Assembly (NCBI RefSeq): GCF_900111905.1
Contig: NZ_FOKM01000009.1
Location: forward strand, 186,001-250,000
Direction of reading: 5' to 3'
Source: Rhizobium sp. NFR07
Lineage (GTDB): Bacteria; Pseudomonadota; Alphaproteobacteria; Rhizobiales; Rhizobiaceae
DNA length: 64,000 bases
Part shown: one piece after another, positions 50,976 to 58,140 of the stretch
How positions within the stretch are numbered: the first letter of the stretch is position 1
Layout: the number at the start of each line of letters is the position of its first letter
Made by a program: the position numbers and the translations under genes
Notes under the pieces: generated by a model
Told to the model about the DNA's origin: nothing
The model's input: the letters and a program-made list of their open reading frames with translations, nothing else
Databases searched by the model: none

Positions 50976-51851
50976 TCACGGCTGGCCGCTGCCGCCCGCC
51001 GCGCCGTAGACCTGCCCCGTCGAGAAGCTCGCGCCGTTGTCGGCGAGCTGGACGTAGATCGAGGCGAGCTCGGCCGGCTGGCCGGGGCGGCCGAGCGGGG
51101 TCTTTCCACCAAACTGCTGGAGCTTTTCCATCGTCGCGCCGCCAGCCACCTGCAACGGCGTCCAGACCGGGCCGGGCGCGACGCCGTTGACGCGGATGCC
51201 CTTCGGGCCGAGCTGCTTTGCCATGGACTTGGTGAAGCTCATGCCGGCCGCCTTGGTGATCGCATAGTCGACGAGGTCTTCGGATGGATCATAGGCCTGC
51301 TCGGAAGTCGTCTGGATGATCGACGATCCCGGCTGCAGATGTTTGAGCGCAGCCCTGGTCAGCCAGAACATGGCGTAGATATTGGTCTTCATCGTCGCGT
51401 CGAAGGCATCCGACGTGATGTCGGAAAGCGACGCCGCCTGCTGCTGGCGGCCGGCATTGTTGACGAGGATATCGAGACCGCCGAGGGCCTTCACGGCGTC
51501 TTCGACAAGCTTTTCGCAGAACGCCTCGTCGCGAAGATCGCCTGGAAGCGCGATCCCCTTTCGGCCCTCCTTCTCGATCAGTTCGATGACCTCCCTGGCG
51601 TCCGGCTCCTCGTCCGGCAGGTAGTTGATCGCGACGTCGGCGCCTTCCCGCGCGTAGGCGATTGCCGCCGCACGCCCCATCCCGGAATCGCCGCCGGTGA
51701 TCAATGCCTTGCGGCCGGCCAGACGACCGGAACCCTTGTAGGACGCTTCGCCGTGATCAGGCTTCGGGTTCATTTGCCCCGCAAGTCCCGGAAACGGCTG
51801 CGACTGCTTTTCGAATTCCGGCTTGGGATATTTGCTGATGGGGTTTTCCAC
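50976..51851 (-). CDS. SDR oxidoreductase of the YghA/general-stress type
   Basis: 291 residues from a GTG at 51851 with AAGGAG nine bases upstream. A polar leader rich in Pro/Lys/Gln (about 1-45) is typical of the stress-induced SDR group, followed by the Rossmann motif TGGDSGMGRA, NNAGRQQQ, and Ser-Tyr-Lys active site (TTSEQAYDPSEDLVDYAITK). Function is not fixed; relatives are general-stress-response proteins with glucose or alcohol dehydrogenase annotation. The RpoE2-type promoter upstream supports stress induction. Confidence 0.9.
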   Translation of the reverse strand: MENPISKYPKPEFEKQSQPFPGLAGQMNPKPDHGEASYKGSGRLAGRKALITGGDSGMGRAAAIAYAREGADVAINYLPDEEPDAREVIELIEKEGRKGIALPGDLRDEAFCEKLVEDAVKALGGLDILVNNAGRQQQAASLSDITSDAFDATMKTNIYAMFWLTRAALKHLQPGSSIIQTTSEQAYDPSEDLVDYAITKAAGMSFTKSMAKQLGPKGIRVNGVAPGPVWTPLQVAGGATMEKLQQFGGKTPLGRPGQPAELASIYVQLADNGASFSTGQVYGAAGGSGQP

Positions 51852-51892
51852 GGGAGGCGCTCCTTCATAACAATGCGTATGCGAGTAAGAAG

Positions 51893-51919
51893 GGAACCGA
51901 TCACACCGGCGTCTGTTCC
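51893..51919 (-). promoter_or_regulatory. RpoE2/EcfG-type promoter of the SDR gene
   Basis: On the minus strand GGAAC, 17 bases, GTTCC: it satisfies the general-stress consensus GGAAC-N18-TT. It lies 42 bp before the SDR start and has the same arrangement as the promoter at 52453. Confidence 0.65.
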
Positions 51920-51976
51920 GCAGACTTTTCTGCCTTCTTGATGATCATGAAGTGCGAAGGGACGGCACAAAGAGAA

Positions 51977-51999
51977 GAGGCCCCGCATAGCGAGGCCTC
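51977..51999 (-). terminator. Terminator of the PRC-barrel gene
   Basis: On the minus strand GAGGCCTCGC-TAT-GCGGGGCCTC, a 10-bp stem with one G-T pair, followed by TTCTCTTTG, 22 bp past the gene's stop. Confidence 0.75.
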
Positions 52000-52021
52000 G
52001 ATCCCTTGATCCTTATGGCGA

Positions 52022-52417
52022 TCACATCCGGGTGGGCGGGATGCCATAATAATCGTCGACCCGTCGATCGTTCGCACGATACCAGGAATCGTCGTCCAGA
52101 TCGGCATAGCGCGGAGCGCCGCTGATCTGGTCCTTGGTCAGATCGATCCGGTAGCCATCCAGGCCTTCGTCATAGGCCAGTTTTTCCCAAGGCAGCGGAT
52201 AGTAGTCGTCACCGATACCCAGGAAGCCACCGAAGCTGAGGACAGCGTAGGAAACTCGACCGCCGCGCTTTTCCAGAAGGATGCGCTGGATCGAGCCGAT
52301 ACGCTTGCCATCGGCACCGTAGACCTTCGTGCCTTCGACCTTGTCGCTTGCGATCAATGAAGTGGTATCCTTGACGTAAGGATCCTGACCGGTGATGCGA
52401 TTTTCGTGATTCAGCAT
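52022..52417 (-). CDS. PRC-barrel domain protein
   Basis: 131 residues; GAGGAGG precedes the ATG at 52417. The N-terminal PRC barrel reads LIASDKVEGTKVYGADGKRI, then GSIQRILLEKRGGRVSYAVL and GDDYYPLPWEKLAYDE; a charged tail ends PPTRM. PRC-barrel proteins of this size are regularly under general-stress control in rhizobia; their biochemical role is unknown. It is flanked by a stress promoter upstream and a terminator downstream, so it is a single-gene unit. Confidence 0.9.
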   Translation of the reverse strand: MLNHENRITGQDPYVKDTTSLIASDKVEGTKVYGADGKRIGSIQRILLEKRGGRVSYAVLSFGGFLGIGDDYYPLPWEKLAYDEGLDGYRIDLTKDQISGAPRYADLDDDSWYRANDRRVDDYYGIPPTRM

Positions 52418-52452
52418 AAATGCCTCCTCTTTTTGGTTTCAGGTACGCGGAA

Positions 52453-52479
52453 GGAACAGCTGTGTCGGCGATCTGTTCC
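52453..52479 (-). promoter_or_regulatory. RpoE2/EcfG-type promoter of the PRC-barrel gene
   Basis: Minus strand: GGAAC, 17 bases, GTTCC, 36 bp before the start codon. It fits GGAAC-N18-TT. Because the ends are complementary the element could work in both directions. Confidence 0.65.
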
Positions 52480-52560
52480 GAAAAAAAATCCTCAGCCTTT
52501 CAATTGCGGCAGGCCTCACCCGCAAACCGCATCGCGATGCAAACGGATGAGCAAGCTCCA

Positions 52561-53178
52561 TCACATCGGCGGGACGACGCCGTTGGTGCCGACGACGACG
52601 CGAGAGCTGGAGATCGAGCCATCCGAGGCCTTTTCGGAGGGGATAAAGACGGTTGCTCCGCTCTTCAGGTCGGCCACTTCAGCCGGGGCGAAGGTCACGA
52701 CCGGCGTGCCCTCGGGGATCGAGATCTTCTTTTCCCCGCCCTTGTAGGTCACGGTCAGCGTATGACCGTCGACGGACTTGACGGCATTGGCGACGGTCGC
52801 ATTGGTCATCGAGCTGTTCGGCTTCAGATCCCAGGCATAGCTACCCTCGCCGGTGCCTTTCATGGCGGCCGGGAAGATCAGCACTTCGAGCGCACCGTTG
52901 CCGCCATCGGCAGTCGGCAGCGACGCAATGCCGACGAAATCGCCTTCCTTGATGTCGTTGACGGAAGCCTTGGCGACGCTGGAGATCTTCCAGCCATCCT
53001 TGAGCATGATCTTGGCATCGGTCCCTTCGCGCGTCTTCACGGAAAGGGTCGAACCGTCCAGGCTTTCGACCGTGCCACGAACGCGGATCTGGTCGGCGGC
53101 ATGGGCGGAGAAACCGAACGTGACGGCAATCAAAGCGCCGGCGAGCAGCGAGAAGCCGGTCTTGGAAATGGAAGACAT
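52561..53178 (-). CDS. Exported DUF5666-like protein
   Basis: 205 residues from the ATG at 53178. Signal peptide to SAHA, then a beta-rich mature part with repeated OB-like strands: RVRGTVESLDGSTLSVKTRE, VKSVDGHTLTVTYKGGEKK, and PEGTPVVTFAPAEVADLKSG. The pattern G-x-V-x-S-L-D-G-x-T-L-x-V is the DUF5666 motif. The function is unknown. It lies 104 bp downstream of the molybdopterin oxidoreductase gene on the same strand and may be read from that transcript. Confidence 0.8.
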   Translation of the reverse strand: MSSISKTGFSLLAGALIAVTFGFSAHAADQIRVRGTVESLDGSTLSVKTREGTDAKIMLKDGWKISSVAKASVNDIKEGDFVGIASLPTADGGNGALEVLIFPAAMKGTGEGSYAWDLKPNSSMTNATVANAVKSVDGHTLTVTYKGGEKKISIPEGTPVVTFAPAEVADLKSGATVFIPSEKASDGSISSSRVVVGTNGVVPPM

Positions 53179-53282
53179 CTGCTTTTCCTTTTGAATATCC
53201 CGAAGTCTCAACGGCCGAAGGATGCGGGATGAAATCCGTCAGCCTTTTCAGGGCAGAGGCAAGAAGACCCTGCCCGTTGAAC

Positions 53283-54059
53283 TCAGATCCCGGCGTACCA
53301 TTCGTAGCCGCGGTCTTCCCAGAAGCCGCCATTGCCGCCGTAGAGGGTCGAAAGGTCGGAGACCGCTTCGATGCGCATCAGGTATTTGGCCTGCTTGTAG
53401 CCGAGCTGCCGCTCGACCCGCAGCCTGAGCGGAGCGCCATGGGCGACTTCCAGATCATGGCCGTTCATCGAATGGGCGAGAATGGTCTGCGGATGGAAGG
53501 CATCGACGAGGTCGATGCTCTCATAATACCAGCCGCTGCCATCGAGCGTCTTTTCGTATTCGTCGGCGCAGTGGAAGACGATATAGCGTGCCTCGGGCTT
53601 GAGGCCGACCTGATTGAGCAGGGCACCAAGCGGCACGCCGCTCCACTGCCCGATGGCGCTCCAGCCCTCGACACAGTCATGCCGCGTGATCTGGGTGCGC
53701 GCGGGCATCGCCTTCAGTGCGGCGAGCGAAAGTTTCGCCGGGCGCTCGACGAGCCCGCCGACCTCCAGCTGCCATGTCGAAAACTGCCGGCTGAGCAGGT
53801 CCTGGTACTGCGCGCCGTCGGGCATGCTCGTGCCGTTGGCACGGAAGCTCGGCGAGATGTCAGCCAGACTGTATTCGCGCGCAAGCGTGTCGTCGCCGAT
53901 CAGAGCGCGCTGCGTCTTCATCGTCAGGCCCTCGGCGATCTTGAGGATCGACTGGACCTTCGGGCTTTCGACCAGCGCATCGCAGCCGGAAAGACCGAGC
54001 GTCGAGGCGGTGAGCGTCGAGCCGATCAGGAACCGGCGACGGGTGATGATGCGGCTCAT
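53283..54059 (-). CDS. Tat-exported molybdopterin-dependent oxidoreductase (sulfite oxidase fold)
   Basis: 258 residues. The twin-arginine signal ITRRRFLIGSTLTASTLGLS ends in SGC, so it may also be lipidated. The sulfite-oxidase-fold domain has TRHDCVEGWSAIGQWSGVPL, where C129 is the expected molybdenum ligand, and later HGAPLRLRVERQLGYKQAKY. It pairs with the cytochrome b gene through an ATGA overlap, an arrangement like MsrP/MsrQ methionine sulfoxide reductase or YedY-type sulfoxide reductases; the substrate here is unproven. It belongs to the stress module driven by the sigma factor at 55483. Confidence 0.88.
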   Translation of the reverse strand: MSRIITRRRFLIGSTLTASTLGLSGCDALVESPKVQSILKIAEGLTMKTQRALIGDDTLAREYSLADISPSFRANGTSMPDGAQYQDLLSRQFSTWQLEVGGLVERPAKLSLAALKAMPARTQITRHDCVEGWSAIGQWSGVPLGALLNQVGLKPEARYIVFHCADEYEKTLDGSGWYYESIDLVDAFHPQTILAHSMNGHDLEVAHGAPLRLRVERQLGYKQAKYLMRIEAVSDLSTLYGGNGGFWEDRGYEWYAGI

Positions 54060-54919
54060 GGCTTGACCTCCGTCCGGTCGTCGACGTCGATGGCATAACG
54101 GCCGGTGATCATCGAGCGCATGTTGTTGAAGAGACCCGAAACGATGACCATCGCGACATGCACGACGACGAAGGCGACGAGCGCGCTGGCGGTGATGAAA
54201 TGCAGCGTGCGAGCTGACTGCCGGCCGCCGAAGATATCGAGCAGCCATGGGGCGAAGGCATCGAAGCCGGGTGACATGGTGAGCCCCGTCGCGATCATCA
54301 CCGGCAACAGAATGAAGATGACGAGGAGATAGGTCAGCTTCTGCAGAGCGTTATAACGTCGGGCCTTCTCGCCCTTGGGAAAGCGCAGGCGGGCATGATC
54401 GACGATCTCGTGCCGGAGATTGCCCGGCGAAAGCTCGTCGCGCGCCGGCAGAAGGTCGCGGCGAAAATGGCGGGCGATGAAGCCGTAGGCCATGTAAATC
54501 AGGCCGTTGATGACGAAGAGCCAGGCGAAGAAGAAGTGCCAGCGCCGGCCGGTCGCGAGATCCTGATAACTGGGCAGCGTGATCCAAGAAGGAAAGCCGC
54601 GGGCCGTCGCCTCGCCATCCACGTTAGAGACGCCGAGGACGCCGGTCGTGTCGAAGGACAGGCCGCCGATCCGGGTAACGCCCTTGATACCATCCCCTTC
54701 CTCTGCCGCTTCCAACGACAGAACCGACGGATCGTTGTCTGCGCCATACTGCCCCCAGTAGAGCGCTGGATGCGCGTTGAAAATCTGCAGGCCACTGAAA
54801 AGCAATACCGTCATGCAGAGAACGTTCAGCCAGTGCGACAGGCGCACAGTCAGGCTGTGCCGGCGGATCAGCACCCGCTTGCTGCCGATCCTGTGGTTCA
54901 GTGCTTCCATGATTTCCAT
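54056..54919 (-). CDS. Cytochrome b561-type membrane electron carrier
   Basis: 287 residues with GGAG seven bases before the ATG. Four main membrane helices: LSHWLNVLCMTVLLFSGLQI, WHFFFAWLFVINGLIYMAYG, KLTYLLVIFILLPVMIATGL, and LHFITASALVAFVVVHVAMV; each has histidines placed for heme b binding (RLSHWL, RRWHFF, RTLHFI, VVHVAM). It would pass quinol electrons to the periplasmic molybdoenzyme encoded immediately downstream. Start-stop overlap makes the two genes one translational unit. Confidence 0.9.
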   Translation of the reverse strand: MEIMEALNHRIGSKRVLIRRHSLTVRLSHWLNVLCMTVLLFSGLQIFNAHPALYWGQYGADNDPSVLSLEAAEEGDGIKGVTRIGGLSFDTTGVLGVSNVDGEATARGFPSWITLPSYQDLATGRRWHFFFAWLFVINGLIYMAYGFIARHFRRDLLPARDELSPGNLRHEIVDHARLRFPKGEKARRYNALQKLTYLLVIFILLPVMIATGLTMSPGFDAFAPWLLDIFGGRQSARTLHFITASALVAFVVVHVAMVIVSGLFNNMRSMITGRYAIDVDDRTEVKP

Positions 54920-54998
54920 GAGTTCACTCCGTCCAGATGGTCTTCATCCTGTACGGCGGCGCCCTCGCCGAAGTTTCATCCGCGAGGGCGCAACCCGC

Positions 54999-55289
54999 TT
55001 ATTTCATCGCGTCGCAGTGCTTCATCATCTCGGACTTCTTCATGCTGTCCTTTTCCATGCCGGCCTTGTGCATGCAGTCGGCCTTGCTGCCCGTTTTCGT
55101 GCTGCCCATCTTCATGCTGTCGGTCTTCATCGGATCGGTCTTCATGCTGTCCATCTTCATGGTGTCCGATTTCATGCTGTCCGGCTTGCTCATGCTGTCC
55201 GTGCTGGTCTGCGCGCTGGCGCTGCCGGCCGCGACACAGAGGCTGAAAAAGATTGCGCCGACTGCGGTGGCGTAAAGACGAATGGTCAT
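54999..55289 (-). CDS. MXKDX-repeat exported protein
   Basis: 96 residues from the ATG at 55289 (GGGAG upstream). Signal peptide to ASAQ; the rest is a tandem Met-Lys-x-Asp-Ser repeat (DSMKSDTMKMDSMKTDPMKT and similar), then a shorter Met/Cys/His stretch (DCMHKAGM, MMKHCDAMK). This is the pentapeptide MXKDX family. Met- and Cys-rich periplasmic repeats may bind copper or act as oxidisable methionine reservoirs. First gene of the unit with cytochrome b and the molybdoenzyme; promoter at 55351. Confidence 0.88.
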   Translation of the reverse strand: MTIRLYATAVGAIFFSLCVAAGSASAQTSTDSMSKPDSMKSDTMKMDSMKTDPMKTDSMKMGSTKTGSKADCMHKAGMEKDSMKKSEMMKHCDAMK

Positions 55290-55350
55290 GATGGTTCTCC
55301 CGTTTTGCTCGTGCCCTTCGCCTCGTGCGGTTAGGGTCACGGAAGGTTCA

Positions 55351-55375
55351 TTCGCCATCGGCCGGGACCAGTTAC
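55351..55375 (-). promoter_or_regulatory. SigF-type promoter of the MXKDX operon
   Basis: Minus strand GTAACT (55375-55370), 15-bp spacer, CGAA (55354-55351). It fits the SigF pattern GTAAC-N16-CGAA known from Caulobacter, and lies 61 bp before the start codon. Confidence 0.7.
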
Positions 55376-55442
55376 AGGCATCACGCCCATGTGATGACTG
55401 ATGCGATCACCGCAGTTTTCTCGCTTTTATTTCGATCGGCGT

Positions 55443-55467
55443 GTAACGGTTTCGTCGCAGCGACGTA
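55443..55467 (+). promoter_or_regulatory. SigF-type autoregulatory promoter of the sigma factor gene
   Basis: GTAACG (55443-55448), 15-bp spacer, CGTA (55464-55467). Same spacing as the opposite promoter at 55351, differing by one base in each block. The start codon follows only 15 bp after the -10 block, so the mRNA leader would be very short. Confidence 0.6.
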
Positions 55468-55482
55468 TGAGCCTTCAAAGAC

Positions 55483-56040
55483 ATGAAGCAATTGACCGAG
55501 CCCGAGCTGAAAGCCCTGATGCTCTCGTCCCTTGATGGGGACGAGCTGGCTTATCGCCGCCTGCTCGACACGCTGAGGCACCTGCTGGTCAGCTATTACG
55601 TCCGGCGGCTTTCCCGTTCGGCACCTGCGGATGTGGACGATCTCGTCCAGGACACGCTTCTGGCGCTGCACCAGCGCAGGATCACCTACGACCGCGGACG
55701 GCCGTTCACGGCATGGTTCTTCACGATCGCGAGGCACAAGCTGGTGGATCACTATCGTCGCTCGGGTGGCGGCTCTCACCTTGGCCTGGAGGCGATCGAG
55801 GAGATGGCCGACGGTTATAGCGAGGAAGCAGTCTCCGCCGGCATGGACGTCAACCGGCTGCTTGAGGGCTTGCCCGCGTGGCAGGGGGAGATGATCCGGC
55901 AGGTGAGGCTGGAAGGCCATTCCGTGTCTGACACGGCAACGCGAAGCGGGCGCAGCGAGGCAGTGGTCAAGATCAGTGTATTCAGAGGCATTCGGGCGAT
56001 GGCCGCAAAATTGAGAGGCGAACGCAGTGAAGACGGATGA
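55483..56040 (+). CDS. ECF sigma factor, SigF-like
   Basis: 185 residues. Sigma region 2 (AYRRLLDTLRHLLVSYYVRR, DVDDLVQDTLLALHQRR, PFTAWFFTIARHKLVDHYRR) and region 4 (LPAWQGEMIRQVRLEGHSVS, DTATRSGRSEAVVKISVFRG). Followed by an NrsF anti-sigma gene, an order typical of SigF in Caulobacter and rhizobia, where it answers heavy-metal or oxidative stress at the membrane. The gene overlaps nrsF by 14 bp. Probable targets are the divergent MXKDX operon and itself. Confidence 0.92.
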   Translation: MKQLTEPELKALMLSSLDGDELAYRRLLDTLRHLLVSYYVRRLSRSAPADVDDLVQDTLLALHQRRITYDRGRPFTAWFFTIARHKLVDHYRRSGGGSHLGLEAIEEMADGYSEEAVSAGMDVNRLLEGLPAWQGEMIRQVRLEGHSVSDTATRSGRSEAVVKISVFRGIRAMAAKLRGERSEDG

Positions 56041-56668
56041 TCTGATCGATAGGCTGGCAGGCGATCTTCGGCCGGTGCCGCCCGGCGCGCTGGGGCGACT
56101 GCTCGCCCTCGCCCTCCTGCCCGGCCTTGTGCTTTCAGCGGCGCTGATCCTTCTCGGGCACGGCCCGCGGCCCGATCTGGCGGCAGCCATCTACACGCCG
56201 GCCTTCTGGGCAAAGTCGATCTATCCGCTTGCCCTTGCGGTGGCTGGCATAACCGCACTGATGGTCGTCGCCCGGCCGGGCGGCCTGCCGCATAGATCTG
56301 GCATGGCATCCGTCCTGATCTACCTCGCGCTTGTTGTCCTCGGCCTCTGGCAATTGCGCGTGGCACCGGTCGAAGATTATCCGACCCTGATTTTCGGCAT
56401 TTCCGCCTGGTTCTGCCCGTTCATCATCGTAGCTGCAGCCCTGCCGGTATTTGCCGCGATCGTCTTTTTCCTGCGCCGCTCCGCGCCGACCAACCTGCCG
56501 CTGGCGGGCGGTATTGCCGGACTGGCAGCCGGGTCCGTCGGTGCATGGACCTACTCCTGGGGCTGCATCGAAAACGGTCTCACTTTCGTGGCGCTGTGGT
56601 ACACGCTCGGAATTGTGATCTGCGGCGCAGCCGGTGCATTCCTGGGTCGGCCGCTGCTGCGCTGGTAG
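56027..56668 (+). CDS. nrsF: NrsF anti-sigma factor (DUF1109)
   Basis: 213 residues with six membrane helices after a cytoplasmic start MKTDDLIDRLAGDLRPVPP, the DUF1109 signature. Two conserved cysteines, C130 (SAWFCPF) and C180 (SWGCIENG), match the redox- or metal-sensing pair known from Caulobacter NrsF. It holds the sigma factor at the membrane until the signal arrives. Its start lies inside the sigma gene, so both proteins are made from one mRNA in linked amounts. Confidence 0.93.
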   Translation: MKTDDLIDRLAGDLRPVPPGALGRLLALALLPGLVLSAALILLGHGPRPDLAAAIYTPAFWAKSIYPLALAVAGITALMVVARPGGLPHRSGMASVLIYLALVVLGLWQLRVAPVEDYPTLIFGISAWFCPFIIVAAALPVFAAIVFFLRRSAPTNLPLAGGIAGLAAGSVGAWTYSWGCIENGLTFVALWYTLGIVICGAAGAFLGRPLLRW

Positions 56669-56952
56669 CGACAGGGCACGTCGATCGCCATCCGCCTGAC
56701 CTGCGTTAACCTATCGCAAGCCGGGGGCTCGAAACGATAGACCGTAGGATTGTCCTAGCAGTTATTCCCATAACAGCTTTAACGCGATATCTTGGCTTTC
56801 GATCGCGAAGAGAGTGAAACCCAATCAATCCAGATTGATAGGACAAGAAAGCGGTCTCCGCGCCAGGTATTCTCATCCGACTACCCGGCCGCGATGCGAA
56901 ATCCATGACAATTCGGCCCGTGTTCTGTCGCACGACCAAGGAGAGTGATTTC

Positions 56953-58140
56953 ATGCATTGCTTCCCTACAATTCGATATGTCTGCGCATTCATTCTTGGC
57001 CTTTCCGCTTCGGCCACTTTTGCTCAGGATGCCCCACCCCCACCACAGGTGACCGTCGCCAAGCCCGTCGTCCGAGACGTGGTCGATAGCGACGACTTCA
57101 TCGGCCGCTTCCAGGCGTCCGAAAGCGTCTCGATCCGCTCGCGCGTCGGCGGTTATCTCGACAAGATCGAATTTACTGACGGCCAGATCGTCAAGCAGGG
57201 CGACGAGCTCTTCGTGATCGACCAGCGGCCCTTCATCACAGCGCTGAATGAGGCCAATGCGCAGCTGACCGTGGCAAAATCCACGCTCGTCTATGCCCAG
57301 GCGCAGTTTGACCGCGTCAACGCGCTGGTCACGTCCGGTAGCCAGTCCGTCTCGACGCTGGACGACCGCCGCCGTGAGCTGGAATCCGCCCAGGCCAATC
57401 TCGGCGGGCTGCAGGCGAGTGTCGAACGCGCCCAGCTGGACCTCACCTACAGCAAGATCACCGCCCCGATCGGCGGCCGCATCGACCGGCACCTGATTTC
57501 GACCGGCAACCTCGTCCAGGCCGACCAGACGGAGCTGACGACGATCGTGGCGCTCGATCCGATCGATTTCTACTTCGACATCGATGAACGGCGCCTGCTC
57601 AACTACGCCGAGACGGCAAGAAAGAGCGGCACCTACCTGCAGGAGGGTGGCGGCGGACTGAAGGTCACCGTGCGCCTTGCCGACAGCAACCAGTCCAGCT
57701 TCCAGGGCACGGTGGATTTCGCGGCAAACAGCATCGATCCTGCCACCGGTACGTTGCGGATAAGGGCACGCCTGCCGAACCCGGATTACATTCTTCAGCC
57801 GGGTCTCTTCGGCAGGGTCGAGATCACCGCATCCAATACCTATCAGGCAATGCTCATCCCCGATGACGCCATCGGCACCGACCAGAACGAGCGCGTCGTC
57901 TATGTGCTTCAGCCGGACAACACGGTCGTCTCAAAGGCGATACGCCCCGGACCGCGGCTCTACGGATACAGGGTCGTCAGAAGCGGGCTCGATCCGAACG
58001 ACACGATCGTCGTGCGTGGCGTGGTGCGGGTCCGTCCCGGCGCCAAGGTCACGCCCGTGACGACGGAACTGCCCCAGGAAAACCGCGAGGAAGCCTCCAA
58101 CACGCCGACGAACGGAACGGCTCCGGAGGCCCAGCAATGA
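56953..58140 (+). CDS. RND efflux periplasmic adaptor (membrane fusion protein)
   Basis: 395 residues from the ATG at 56953 (AAGGAG upstream). Signal peptide to TFAQ, then the adaptor order: biotinyl-lipoyl half (RVGGYLDKIEFTDGQIVKQG), coiled-coil hairpin about residues 100-165 (LVYAQAQFDRVNALV, LGGLQASVERAQLDL), second lipoyl half (APIGGRIDRHLISTGNLVQ), beta barrel and a membrane-proximal domain. It links the inner-membrane pump to an outer-membrane channel and overlaps the pump gene by ATGA. The C-terminal tail is Glu/Thr/Asn-rich. Confidence 0.92.
   Translation: MHCFPTIRYVCAFILGLSASATFAQDAPPPPQVTVAKPVVRDVVDSDDFIGRFQASESVSIRSRVGGYLDKIEFTDGQIVKQGDELFVIDQRPFITALNEANAQLTVAKSTLVYAQAQFDRVNALVTSGSQSVSTLDDRRRELESAQANLGGLQASVERAQLDLTYSKITAPIGGRIDRHLISTGNLVQADQTELTTIVALDPIDFYFDIDERRLLNYAETARKSGTYLQEGGGGLKVTVRLADSNQSSFQGTVDFAANSIDPATGTLRIRARLPNPDYILQPGLFGRVEITASNTYQAMLIPDDAIGTDQNERVVYVLQPDNTVVSKAIRPGPRLYGYRVVRSGLDPNDTIVVRGVVRVRPGAKVTPVTTELPQENREEASNTPTNGTAPEAQQ

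Noticed and set aside
54999..55289. MXKDX region considered as a non-coding tandem DNA repeat
   Set aside because: Frame is intact with signal peptide and ribosome site, and codons vary while the peptide pattern is kept.
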